Assembly (NCBI GenBank): GCA_001781025.1
Contig: MFJZ01000007.1
Span: forward strand, 1-12,322
DNA from: Candidatus Gottesmanbacteria bacterium RIFCSPLOWO2_01_FULL_49_10
GTDB lineage: Bacteria > Patescibacteriota > Microgenomatia > UBA10105 > UBA927
Direction of reading: 5' to 3'
DNA length: 12,322 nt
Shown: positions 1 through 5,914 of the stretch, piece after piece
How the letters are laid out: the number at the start of each line of letters is the position of its first letter
Position numbering within the stretch: the stretch's first letter is position 1
Translations under genes and position numbers: made by a program
The notes under the pieces: model-generated
What the model saw: only the letters and a program-made list of their open reading frames with translations
Databases searched by the model: none
Told to the model about the DNA's origin: nothing

Positions 1-895
1 CAAGTAATTCATGCGCAGTAAGTCCACTGAGTCCACGCTCAAGGGCGGACCTTGAGCTCGCAGCTTTTAGGTATCCGGCAAGGAAGCCGGCTCGAAAGGC
101 GTCACCGGCGCCAGTCGGGTCACTCGTATTTTTAGGCTTGGCAGGTTTGATGTGGATGGCCTCATTGCACGTTTCTATAATCGAGCCCTTAGCTCCGAGT
201 GTGGTGATGACGACGGGGGTCATCGCAAGGAGTTCTTCGTGGGAGACACCAAGGCGATCTTCAATGAGGGAGATTTCATAGTCATTACCGATTAAAAGAG
301 CGGCGCCAGTAATCCCCTCTTTGAGTTCAACGGGCGTGAATGTGGCGATTTGGAACGCAGGATCATAGAAATAGGAAAGCTTGTGAGATCGACATTCTTT
401 GACGTATTTTTTCATGGCGGCGGGGTCAGTAGGGGCGATGACGACAAAATGGGGTGGTGGTGTTCGATTCCGGGAATCCGAGAGATTCCCGGAATCTGCA
501 ACTGCTGCGATTGACAGATCTCTTGCGTACTTCATGGCCCCGACATAAAACGAGCCGATTTGGTTGTCATCCTGATCGGTGATGACGAAGTAGGAGCTCG
601 TGGTTACCCTTTGGTGTTCGGTGATGCCCGTAGTCACGATGCCGTGTCTCTCGAGGTGTTTTTTGTACTCCGCAAAGTCCTCTCCTGCACAGGCCAAAAG
701 CAGGGATTCAACCCCGAGAAGCTTGAGCGTGTAGGCGATGTTAGCCCCGGTGCCGCCGAATTGCTTGGAAAGTTTATCAACGAGGAAACTTAACGAAAGT
801 TTATGGATCTTGTCCGGCATGATCCGATCGGCAAACCGACCGGGGAAATCCATAATGTAGTCGTAGCCGAGAGAGCCGGTGACTATTACTTGCAT
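1..895 (-). CDS. PfkB-family carbohydrate/nucleoside kinase, 3' end missing
   Basis: The open frame begins at ATG 895 and runs off the left edge, giving 298 residues without a stop. The family phosphorylates sugars or nucleosides with ATP; this one looks closest to adenosine kinase/ribokinase-like members, but the substrate is not determined. Visible marks are the N-terminal Gly-rich substrate segment FGGTGAN (residues 46-52) and the anion-hole/catalytic motif DPTGAGD (259-265, with D265 the presumed base), followed by AFRAGF. Two palindromes lie in frame inside the gene. One covers residues 134-144, where relatives have a shorter surface loop, and one covers about 280-286. Both keep the frame open, so the gene may be functional. 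It follows ybaB after a 127-nt AT-rich spacer and has no clear Shine-Dalgarno site. I am sure of the family and unsure of the substrate. Confidence 0.88.
   Translation of the reverse strand, partial: MQVIVTGSLGYDYIMDFPGRFADRIMPDKIHKLSLSFLVDKLSKQFGGTGANIAYTLKLLGVESLLLACAGEDFAEYKKHLERHGIVTTGITEHQRVTTSSYFVITDQDDNQIGSFYVGAMKYARDLSIAAVADSGNLSDSRNRTPPPHFVVIAPTDPAAMKKYVKECRSHKLSYFYDPAFQIATFTPVELKEGITGAALLIGNDYEISLIEDRLGVSHEELLAMTPVVITTLGAKGSIIETCNEAIHIKPAKPKNTSDPTGAGDAFRAGFLAGYLKAASSRSALERGLSGLTAHELL
38..56. repeat. REP-like palindrome copy R1, inside the kinase gene
   Basis: This 19-bp element, CTCAAGGGCGGACCTTGAG, forms a perfect hairpin with the flanking bases: arms GCTCAAGG (37-44) and CCTTGAGC (50-57) around a 5-nt loop. 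It aligns without gaps to three other 19-mers around the transposase gene at 6841-7461. It shares CACGCTCAAGG with the copy at 7234-7244, and 13 of 14 bases of AGGGCGGRCCTTGA with the copy at 7467-7480. Here it is translated, in frame, as part of the kinase C-terminal region. Confidence 0.75.
466..496. repeat. Perfect 13-bp inverted repeat inside the kinase gene
   Basis: Arms GATTCCGGGAATC (466-478) and GATTCCCGGAATC (484-496) are exact reverse complements separated by CGAGA. Each arm is itself a palindrome about its central base. The element encodes kinase residues 134-144, a Ser/Asp/Asn-rich stretch between the LSIAAV segment and the FVVIAPTDP strand, where I would expect a shorter loop in relatives. 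Its sequence is unrelated to the CTCAAGG palindromes. It may be a second type of inserted palindromic element; I saw no other copy in this window. Confidence 0.7.
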
Positions 896-896
896 G

Positions 897-1022
897 AATA
901 AATTCCAAATCACAAGCACCAAATCCCCAACGAACGAAAACAAATTTTAAACATTAAACAATTACATTCTTTTCCTTCGATGCTTTGCTATTGTTTGGTG
1001 TTTGAATATTGGAATTTGATGC
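897..1022. repeat. AT-rich intergenic inverted-repeat spacer A
   Basis: This spacer lies between ybaB and the kinase. Its left part reads AAATTCCAAATCACAAG then CACCAAAT. The reverse complement of its right part reads AAATTCCAATATTCAAA then CACCAAAC. The two ends are therefore imperfect inverted repeats around an A/T-rich centre. The CAAATCACAA and CCAACG words recur in the spacers at 1291-1397 and 10875-10976. No tRNA, promoter or coding signal is evident. Confidence 0.5.
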
Positions 1023-1289
1023 TTACTGTTGAAAGTTTTTCGACAATTCAGCGAGTTTCCCTGCTGCTGCTTGCTGGCTCTTTTTGATGGCGTCGTTTAT
1101 GGCGCGCCTTATATCTTCATTGAGCACGCCGTCAACTTCAACCACCTTCACATTCTGGTTGCCAGTGATGACGATGTGGACATTCCCGACCACAACCTCA
1201 AACTCTTCTCCTTCAAGCGCCTGTTGGATGGCCATGGCTTGCTTTCTCATCGCGTTCATGTCGCCAAGAGCTTTAAATGGATTCATCAT
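1023..1289 (-). CDS. ybaB: YbaB/EbfC family nucleoid-associated protein
   Basis: This is a small DNA-binding protein of 88 aa. The family forms dimers that bind and bridge DNA, and it is usually encoded beside dnaX and recR. The sequence shows the expected pattern: an N-terminal helix rich in Met, Gln and Lys (MNAMRKQAMAIQQALEG), then the beta core VVVGNVHIVITGNQNVKVVEVD, then a C-terminal amphipathic helix ending in LAELSKNFQQ. Two adjacent ATG codons (1289 and 1286) are possible starts. There is no obvious Shine-Dalgarno site; the upstream spacer is filled by repeat element B. It lies 115 nt downstream of dnaX in the same direction, matching the common dnaX-ybaB order. recR does not follow; a sugar or nucleoside kinase does. 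Length and fold pattern are normal for the family. Confidence 0.93.
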   Translation of the reverse strand: MMNPFKALGDMNAMRKQAMAIQQALEGEEFEVVVGNVHIVITGNQNVKVVEVDGVLNEDIRRAINDAIKKSQQAAAGKLAELSKNFQQ

Positions 1290-1290
1290 A

Positions 1291-1397
1291 GTATAAATAA
1301 AATCTCAAATCACAAATCCCAATATCCAACGCGGTGTGAAGATTTTTATAAAACTCCTATTACCTGGTTGGTCATTGTGATTTGGTCATTGTGATTT
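1291..1397. repeat. Dispersed intergenic element, copy B
   Basis: This stretch fills the ybaB/dnaX spacer and matches the reverse complement of 10875-10976 almost base for base. Shared blocks are GTATAAAT, then a run of about 43 bases beginning CTCAAATCACAAATCCC (one substitution), then GTTGGTCATTGTGATTTG followed by GTCATTGTGATT. Differences are a 4-base indel after GTATAAAT and divergence in the T-rich middle. The two ends are imperfect inverted repeats of each other: AAATCACAAATCCC outward on the left, AAATCACAATGACC outward on the right. The look is that of a MITE-like or REP-like element, but no transposase match is known to me. Confidence 0.8.
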
Positions 1398-1404
1398 CCT
1401 CGAT

Positions 1405-2790
1405 TTATTTCTTCCCCAGTACCACTTCTACCTTCACCTTCTCGCCGAACAACTTATTAAGAATCGTACCAATCATCTCTTTGATTTTTGTCTCCGAAAG
1501 TTTCTCTTGGTGAAATTTGTAAAAAGCTTCAATGGTCACTATACCATTTCTCACGTCCTTGGGTCTAGTGGAGCGCATCACGCCCGCCACTGAGTGGTTG
1601 AATGGCTTAAGCTCGTCTATGACATCGTGCCAGTGCTCTGATAGCTTTTCCAACGTGAGTAAGCCTGCCGTTGGATTATTTATTTCTTCATGCGTCTTAT
1701 TCACAGGCGATAAGCGAGAAGTGATGGGCGATGCGTTTATCTCTTTTTGCTTGATGCTTATCGCTTTATTCTCGCAATATTCCACGACCGCCAGCTCGAG
1801 TGGAAGTTGTGGGATGGGAGACGAACGAAGTTCTCCGTAGGCTTGCGTCAGGCGGGAGACAAGATCGCGCAGGCCCGATGGTATAGCACCCTCCTTTTTT
1901 GTCATTACGTCGGATACAAGCCTTCGTTCAAGCTCAATCAGACAGTCAACGAGAAATGCCTTGGTGTCGACGCCGTCTTGAACGAGCTTTTGGATGTCAC
2001 GAAGCGCGGCGCCCCCGTCGTGTGCGACCAGGTGGGCGAGGAACGTTTCCCGTCGTGACGACTCAGAAAGTGCGAGCGTTTTTTGAACGACTGCGACGCT
2101 TATGTTCCCCTTGTGGAAGCTGACTTGCTCTAAGCTCTTGACTGCGTCGCGGAATGAGCCCTCTGCATTACCGGTGATAAGGGTAAGCGCTTCCTCATCG
2201 ATAGATATTTTTTCTTCTTTGACAATCCGCGCCAGCGCGTGCATGAGATCTGGGGTACTCGCGCGCACGAACGGTATATGTTGACACCGTGAGACGACCG
2301 TCCCTGGAATCTTTTGCGGGTCGGTGGTCGCCAGAACAAAAATCGCGTGCGGCGGAGGCTCCTCGAGTGTTTTCAAAAGTGCGTTAAACGCTTCGTTCGT
2401 CAACATGTGTACTTCGTCGATAATATATACCTTGTATGCTCCAAGAGATGGCGCAAGCGCGATCCCGTCCCGAAGCGATCTGATCTCGTCGATACCGCGA
2501 TTGCTCGCCGCATCCATCTCAAGAACGTCCATATACCTGCCATCAGCAATCGCAACACACTCAGCACACGTGCCACAGGGCGCGCCGTTTTTCTTGGGCT
2601 TCATGCAGATAAAAAGTTTTGCAATGACGCGCGCCGTCGTCGTTTTTCCCGTACCCTTGGGACCACTCAGGAGGTAGGCGTGGGGCAGCTGACTTTTGGG
2701 TTTTGTCAGGAGTAACTCAACGCTTTGCCGAACCGAAGCGTTATCTATTTCTTCCAAAACGCGGGGACGGTAGGTTCTATAAAATGACAT
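1405..2790 (-). CDS. dnaX: DNA polymerase III subunit gamma (DnaX)
   Basis: This is the AAA+ clamp-loader ATPase of the replicative polymerase, which opens and loads the sliding clamp. Residues 43-50 are the Walker A motif GPKGTGKT. Four Cys (62, 72, 75, 78) form the zinc module, with PCGTCAEC typical of DnaX. Residues 121-128, VYIIDEVH, are Walker B, and 167-169, SRC, is the trans-acting arginine-finger motif. I chose ATG 2790 because MSFYRTYRP is the standard DnaX beginning. The frame stays open to a TTG at 2814, with an ATG at 2811, but those upstream residues have no family counterpart. At 461 aa it is close to gamma length and has only a short divergent tail after the collar domain, so a full tau tail for DnaB and polymerase binding is not apparent. 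ybaB follows downstream. Confidence 0.96.
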   Translation of the reverse strand: MSFYRTYRPRVLEEIDNASVRQSVELLLTKPKSQLPHAYLLSGPKGTGKTTTARVIAKLFICMKPKKNGAPCGTCAECVAIADGRYMDVLEMDAASNRGIDEIRSLRDGIALAPSLGAYKVYIIDEVHMLTNEAFNALLKTLEEPPPHAIFVLATTDPQKIPGTVVSRCQHIPFVRASTPDLMHALARIVKEEKISIDEEALTLITGNAEGSFRDAVKSLEQVSFHKGNISVAVVQKTLALSESSRRETFLAHLVAHDGGAALRDIQKLVQDGVDTKAFLVDCLIELERRLVSDVMTKKEGAIPSGLRDLVSRLTQAYGELRSSPIPQLPLELAVVEYCENKAISIKQKEINASPITSRLSPVNKTHEEINNPTAGLLTLEKLSEHWHDVIDELKPFNHSVAGVMRSTRPKDVRNGIVTIEAFYKFHQEKLSETKIKEMIGTILNKLFGEKVKVEVVLGKK

Positions 2791-2906
2791 AACGGTAGAA
2801 GCACCAAGCATCAATAACCAAGCATCAAATAATATACAAGATTCTTAATAGTTTGAACATTAGGATTTTGAATTTATTGGTGTTTTGGTATTTGTGATTT
2901 GGTGCT
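2791..2906. repeat. AT-rich intergenic inverted-repeat spacer C
   Basis: This spacer lies between ybeY and dnaX. The left side carries short near-repeats of GCACCAAGCATCAATAACC and AAGCATCAAATAA. The reverse complement of the right side begins AAGCACCAAATCACAAATACC. The ends are thus loosely inverted, as in spacer A, around an A/T-rich middle. A TTGTATATTAT stretch on the minus strand could serve as a -10 region for dnaX, but I could not pair it with a good -35 site. Confidence 0.4.
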
Positions 2907-3302
2907 TTACTCCTCGTGGTGTATCCCGAGCAAATGATCGAGCCCATGAAGGACAAGCTCTACTATAACATCATCAACCATTTTATTTTCTTCTGTCGCT
3001 TGGGTAACGGCCTGGGGGTAGGAAACGAGGATATCACCCAAACGCAATATAGAGTCAGGCAGCTCCACAAAAAGCGTACTTGGCGAACTTGGATCGTTTA
3101 ATGGAAACGAAAGAACATCCGTGGTCTCATCAATTTTTCGGTAATCGCGGTTGAGTTGCCTCATCCTGCGGTCGCCGATAATTGATATACTCACCTCAAC
3201 CTGGTGCTTGATCTTCCGGGAAAGGGCAGCAACCACCGCCTCTTTGATGGTTTTCCGGTTGACCGGGTAGTGAGTTTCGGTTTGAAATAAAACTGTTATC
3301 AT
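2907..3302 (-). CDS. ybeY: Endoribonuclease YbeY (rRNA maturation)
   Basis: YbeY is a zinc-dependent single-strand endoribonuclease needed for 16S rRNA 3' maturation and ribosome quality control. The signature HGxxHLxGxxH is present as H119, H123 and H129 in LVLHGLDHLLGIHHEE. Upstream segments match the family: VSISIIGDRRMRQLNRDYR, then TDVLSFPLND, then LGDILVSYP. At 131 aa it ends only two residues after the last metal His, so it lacks the C-terminal tail of longer homologues such as the E. coli protein, as expected in a trimmed genome. It starts 3 nt after the C39-like gene, without a clear Shine-Dalgarno site, and is the last gene of the tight rpsU-yqeY run. phoH, often next to ybeY, is absent here. 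Confidence 0.95.
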   Translation of the reverse strand: MITVLFQTETHYPVNRKTIKEAVVAALSRKIKHQVEVSISIIGDRRMRQLNRDYRKIDETTDVLSFPLNDPSSPSTLFVELPDSILRLGDILVSYPQAVTQATEENKMVDDVIVELVLHGLDHLLGIHHEE

Positions 3303-3305
3303 CGT

Positions 3306-3983
3306 TTATTTCTTAATCATCAATACTTCCGCATTCCACATAGCCATCGAAATAAAGAGTTTGTCTTTAGGTACTGGATAAATTCCTTCTCTACCGGACA
3401 ACCCCGTTGGATACGGATCACTTACTATGTATTCTGTATCAGTCGAATCAAAAACAACGACGATATGGCCCCGAGCAGACCCATAGATATCGTCAAATTG
3501 AGCAACTTTATCTCGTTTCCGACGACCCCACAACCACGACTCCTCCAAACAAACTACTGCCTTATATCCGTCTCCTAAGAATGTATCTATGAGTGTTGTA
3601 CTCAAATCGGTAACGACAACCCTTCCTCCGGCGCGAAGGTAGTCGCGAAGATAGGTGGCATCGATAATAAATTTATCTCTTGGATTACTTTTTGCCCATT
3701 CATCAAGCCTACTGAGCACTTCCTGCGCTGACTTTCCCTCCCAATCAGGAGATACTGAAACCGCATAAGAGGTAATGATGACCGAATCCAGTCCGCGAGA
3801 AACGACGTCTTTGGCCAGTTGAGAGAGATATGTGGTATCGTTTTCCGTTACTCGAAGCGATGTCAATATGTCATCCAGAGATACATCGAGACCAAAATGT
3901 TCATAGACATTTTGAAGACAAATCGGTCCGCACGAATACGTTTGCGCCAGCTGACTATGATTGGGAAAACGCACGTGTACCAT
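3306..3983 (-). CDS. C39/papain-like cysteine peptidase domain protein
   Basis: This is a 225-aa protein without signal peptide or membrane segment. The N-terminus QTYSCGPICLQNVYEHFG (residues 14-31) has the form of C39-type peptidases: a catalytic Cys (C18) in a CGP turn opening a helix, with a nearby Gln (Q11 or Q14) as possible oxyanion-hole residue. RGHIVVVF puts the expected His at 173, and the later SDPYP offers D189 as third triad member. I therefore read it as a single-domain peptidase-C39-like protein; substrate and role are unknown. It starts one nucleotide after the yqeY stop and ends 3 nt before ybeY, so it is co-transcribed with translation genes. Two 60-nt rows that I counted are 33-35% GC, lower than the proS row I counted (45%), which hints at separate ancestry. 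Confidence 0.75.
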   Translation of the reverse strand: MVHVRFPNHSQLAQTYSCGPICLQNVYEHFGLDVSLDDILTSLRVTENDTTYLSQLAKDVVSRGLDSVIITSYAVSVSPDWEGKSAQEVLSRLDEWAKSNPRDKFIIDATYLRDYLRAGGRVVVTDLSTTLIDTFLGDGYKAVVCLEESWLWGRRKRDKVAQFDDIYGSARGHIVVVFDSTDTEYIVSDPYPTGLSGREGIYPVPKDKLFISMAMWNAEVLMIKK

Positions 3984-3984
3984 A

Positions 3985-4464
3985 TCACTTCGACTGGAGC
4001 ATCGCTTTGAGTATTGCGGAAACTCGCCCGCCGTCGGCTTGGCCTTTGACTGCTTTCATTGCTTGACCCATGAGAAGACCGAAGTCCTGCCTTGAGGTTG
4101 TCGAAGGGTTGGTTTCTCCGGAGGAGATTACGGGTTTAAGGAGCGATTTAACCTCTTCGTCGGAGAGCTCCCTGGGTAGGTATTCCTCGAGAATGGCAAG
4201 CTCTGCTTTCTCTTTCGTGGCAAGTTCGGTGCGCCCTGCTTTCTCAAACGCTTCGACGGATTCTCTGTGGCTTTTGGCTTGTTTTTTGATGACGCCTAAG
4301 ACATCCGCATCATTCAGGCCTTCCTCGCCTTTGGCGCCATATTTGGCAATTGCATCGTTTCTCACCGCGGCCAAAAGAAACCGGATGGTGTCCAGGCGTA
4401 GCTGCTCACCATTTTTGAGTGAGCGGGTCATCTCGTGGGTGAGAATCGTCAGTAGCGGACTCAT
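3985..4464 (-). CDS. yqeY: GatB/YqeY domain protein
   Basis: This 159-aa protein matches the stand-alone YqeY family, which resembles the tail domain of the GatB subunit of amidotransferase. That domain contacts tRNA, but the cellular role of free YqeY is not settled. Recognisable segments are an N-terminal helix ending NGEQLRLDTIRFLLAAVRNDAIAK (residues about 18-41), the charged helix KKQAKSHRESVEAFEKAGR, EEYLPRELSDEEV, and the C-terminal FGLLMGQAMKAVKGQADGGRVSAILK. Its ATG directly follows the rpsU stop (TAAATG, no spacer), which implies translational coupling. rpsU-yqeY is a widely conserved pair. Length is normal. Confidence 0.93.
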   Translation of the reverse strand: MSPLLTILTHEMTRSLKNGEQLRLDTIRFLLAAVRNDAIAKYGAKGEEGLNDADVLGVIKKQAKSHRESVEAFEKAGRTELATKEKAELAILEEYLPRELSDEEVKSLLKPVISSGETNPSTTSRQDFGLLMGQAMKAVKGQADGGRVSAILKAMLQSK

Positions 4465-4653
4465 TTAAACCCTTCTCGGGTGTTTCAAGCGCCTTATAAG
4501 ATCGCGCTTTTTCTCTTTTCGAATTTCCGCCGGTTTCTGATAGAATTCCCGTTTCTTTAAATCCTGGAGTATTCCTTCAGCAAGCACTTTCCGCGTAAAT
4601 TTCCGAATCAAAGAATCAGACGTGTCACCTGGCTGTGCTTTAACAAAGACCAT
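4465..4653 (-). CDS. rpsU: Small ribosomal subunit protein bS21
   Basis: This is a 62-aa, strongly basic protein with the S21 pattern: VFVKAQPGDTSDSLIRKFTRKVL in the N-terminal half, then the arginine/lysine-rich helix QKPAEIRKEKKRDLIRRLKHPRR. bS21 joins the 30S platform near the anti-Shine-Dalgarno region and takes part in initiation. The start ATG 4653 lies 9 nt after the HIT stop. No Shine-Dalgarno site is visible, and its stop abuts the yqeY start. Length is near the family norm. Confidence 0.95.
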   Translation of the reverse strand: MVFVKAQPGDTSDSLIRKFTRKVLAEGILQDLKKREFYQKPAEIRKEKKRDLIRRLKHPRRV

Positions 4654-4662
4654 AAATGATGT

Positions 4663-5061
4663 TTACACCCCTTTCAGTGCCACACGCAACGCTCTTACCA
4701 GCTCTTTTTGTTCCTCCCGTGTCGTCTTTCGACCAAATCCTTCTTTAATCTCGCCTTCGCGATCATATTGCGGAACGATCCAGAGATGGGCGTGTGTTAC
4801 CTGCCGGCCGAATGTGGCGATCGTCACATGGTCGGCTCCCAATACCGGTATTATAGCACGGATAACTCTCCCCGCGACAGTGAAAAACGCTCCCATCTCG
4901 GGGATCTCGTAGATCCGCGGGTAATGCTTTTTGGGGATAAGCTGCAGGTGGCCGCGGGACTGAGGATATTTGTCGAGGAAGGCAAGACTCTGAGGATCTT
5001 CGTACACGATCTGTGCCGGCTCTTCCCCTTGTACGATGCTGCAAAAGATGCACTTGGGCAT
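4663..5061 (-). CDS. HIT family nucleotide-binding protein, atypical His triad
   Basis: This is a 132-aa histidine-triad protein, a family of nucleotide hydrolases and transferases acting on AMP-linked substrates. The N-terminal CIFCSIVQGEEPA (C4, C7) is the usual zinc-binding opening, followed by VYEDPQSLAFLDKYPQSRGHLQLIPKKH in two adjoining strands. The active-site motif reads H90-A-H92-L-W94-I-V. The first His and the middle (nucleophile) His are kept, but the third His of the canonical H-x-H-x-H-x-x is Trp. The preceding segment TFGRQVTH also departs from the common N-x-G-x-x-A-G-Q-x-V-x-H. The protein may still work through the middle His, or may bind ligand only. It sits between adenosine-specific kinase and rpsU, a nucleotide and translation context. 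Confidence 0.9.
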   Translation of the reverse strand: MPKCIFCSIVQGEEPAQIVYEDPQSLAFLDKYPQSRGHLQLIPKKHYPRIYEIPEMGAFFTVAGRVIRAIIPVLGADHVTIATFGRQVTHAHLWIVPQYDREGEIKEGFGRKTTREEQKELVRALRVALKGV

Positions 5062-5062
5062 A

Positions 5063-5099
5063 ACTCAAAGCTCAAAGCTCACATGAGTTTTGAGTTTTT
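5063..5099. other. Intercistronic inverted repeat (CTCAAAG / TTTTGAG)
   Basis: The gap between the adenosine-specific kinase stop and the HIT start holds three tandem CTCA-containing units (CTCAAAG, CTCAAAG, CTCA) facing TGAGTTTTGAGT. They can fold into a hairpin of about 11 bp with small mismatches. The T run follows on the plus strand, whereas both neighbours are read from the minus strand, so it is not a normal terminator for them. An mRNA-processing or stability hairpin is possible. Confidence 0.4.
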
Positions 5100-5589
5100 A
5101 TAGCTTATATCCAAACTTCCGGAGGAGCTCTTTTCTGTCCGCGACGTCTTTTTCTTTTTCCACTCCCGTGGGAGAGCCGCCGTCCACGACCCCCAGGACT
5201 CCTCCGCCCTGCTTGGTGCGCCCGACCATAACCTCGAGGGGATTAGCGGTTGCGGCAAAGATACGCACGACCTCCGGAACCATTTTGACGGCATTTAATA
5301 CATTAATCGGAAAGGCGTTCTCAAGGAAAATAAAGAAGGCGTGACCGCAGCCCACAGCTTTGGCGTTTTGGGCGGCAAGCTTGACCATCGCCTCATCCGT
5401 GCCGCTTGTACGGATGAAGCGTGGGCCGGAGGCTTCGCAGAAGGCCAGCCCAAACTTTATGCCCGGTACGGCGCCCACTAATGCTTCATGAAGATCCTCG
5501 ACTGTCTTGATGAAGTGAGATTGGCCGAAGATCAGGTTTTTGGCGTCAGGGTTTACTATTTTAACGATTTCAGTCTTCATAGTTTGCAT
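5098..5589 (-). CDS. Adenosine-specific kinase (PF04008 family)
   Basis: This 163-aa protein matches the compact family named adenosine-specific kinase (formerly DUF355), unrelated to PfkB kinases. The diagnostic block FGQSHFIKTVEDLHEALVGAVPGIKFGLAFCEASGPRFIRTSGTDE spans about residues 21-66 and is followed by the conserved CGHAFFIFLENAFPINVLNAVK and the ANPLEV-MVGRTKQGGGVLGVVDG region. The family is annotated from limited biochemistry, so adenosine as substrate is knowledge carried over from the family name. ATG 5589 and in-frame ATG 5580 are both possible starts; family alignment slightly favours the second, giving MKTEIVKIVNPD. It begins a few bases after the small Cys-rich gene, in the same operon. 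The kinase at 1-895 may be a second nucleoside kinase in the window. Confidence 0.9.
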   Translation of the reverse strand: MQTMKTEIVKIVNPDAKNLIFGQSHFIKTVEDLHEALVGAVPGIKFGLAFCEASGPRFIRTSGTDEAMVKLAAQNAKAVGCGHAFFIFLENAFPINVLNAVKMVPEVVRIFAATANPLEVMVGRTKQGGGVLGVVDGGSPTGVEKEKDVADRKELLRKFGYKL

Positions 5590-5593
5590 GAAA

Positions 5594-5914
5594 TTATTCC
5601 GTGGGCTGATATCTCCATGCCGTATTTATCGCATTCACTAATACCAAGCTAACGACTGCATCCATGAAAGTTTCCTCACACCCAGAACATTGAATGCACC
5701 AAAGAGAATCCACTGAGAGCGTATTGCCATTCCATTCTACCCTATGAGATCTTTGACGATAATAAAATATTCCACCACAACTATGCGGTGTCCCTTCAAG
5801 ATCACTATTGCCTCTTATATCAATCGACCTTAGCCATACGTTTATCGTACGATCGCGACGGAAACCTTCTGGCATAAACATCGGTAGAATGGTTCCCCAT
5901 TCGGGTGGCAACAT
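5594..5914 (-). CDS. Small Cys-rich protein of unknown function
   Basis: I do not recognise this 106-aa protein. It is soluble-looking, with an H44-x-C46 pair and a C73-x2-C76-x2-C79 cluster in LWCIQCSGCEETF. That arrangement could hold one zinc ion or another metal. The C-terminus DAVVSLVLVNAINTAW is a short hydrophobic helix. Its ATG overlaps the stop of the DHH-like gene by one base (TAATG), and the adenosine-specific kinase begins a few bases after its stop, so it is translated as part of the operon. The overlap and uninterrupted frame argue that it is real. Base composition looks more A/T-rich than the flanking genes, by eye. No function is proposed. Confidence 0.6.
   Translation of the reverse strand: MLPPEWGTILPMFMPEGFRRDRTINVWLRSIDIRGNSDLEGTPHSCGGIFYYRQRSHRVEWNGNTLSVDSLWCIQCSGCEETFMDAVVSLVLVNAINTAWRYQPTE

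Noticed and set aside
1405..2790. Programmed frameshift in dnaX producing tau and gamma
   Set aside because: I saw no A-AAA-AAG type slippery run with a stem after it, and the annotated product already has about gamma length.
2791..2814. Longer dnaX N-terminus from TTG 2814 or ATG 2811
   Set aside because: The extra residues fall in spacer repeat C and precede the standard MSFYRTYRP start.
5063..5099. Hairpin plus T run as a terminator
   Set aside because: The T run follows the stem only on the plus strand, while the neighbouring genes are on the minus strand and only 36 nt apart in one operon. It is kept as a plain inverted repeat.
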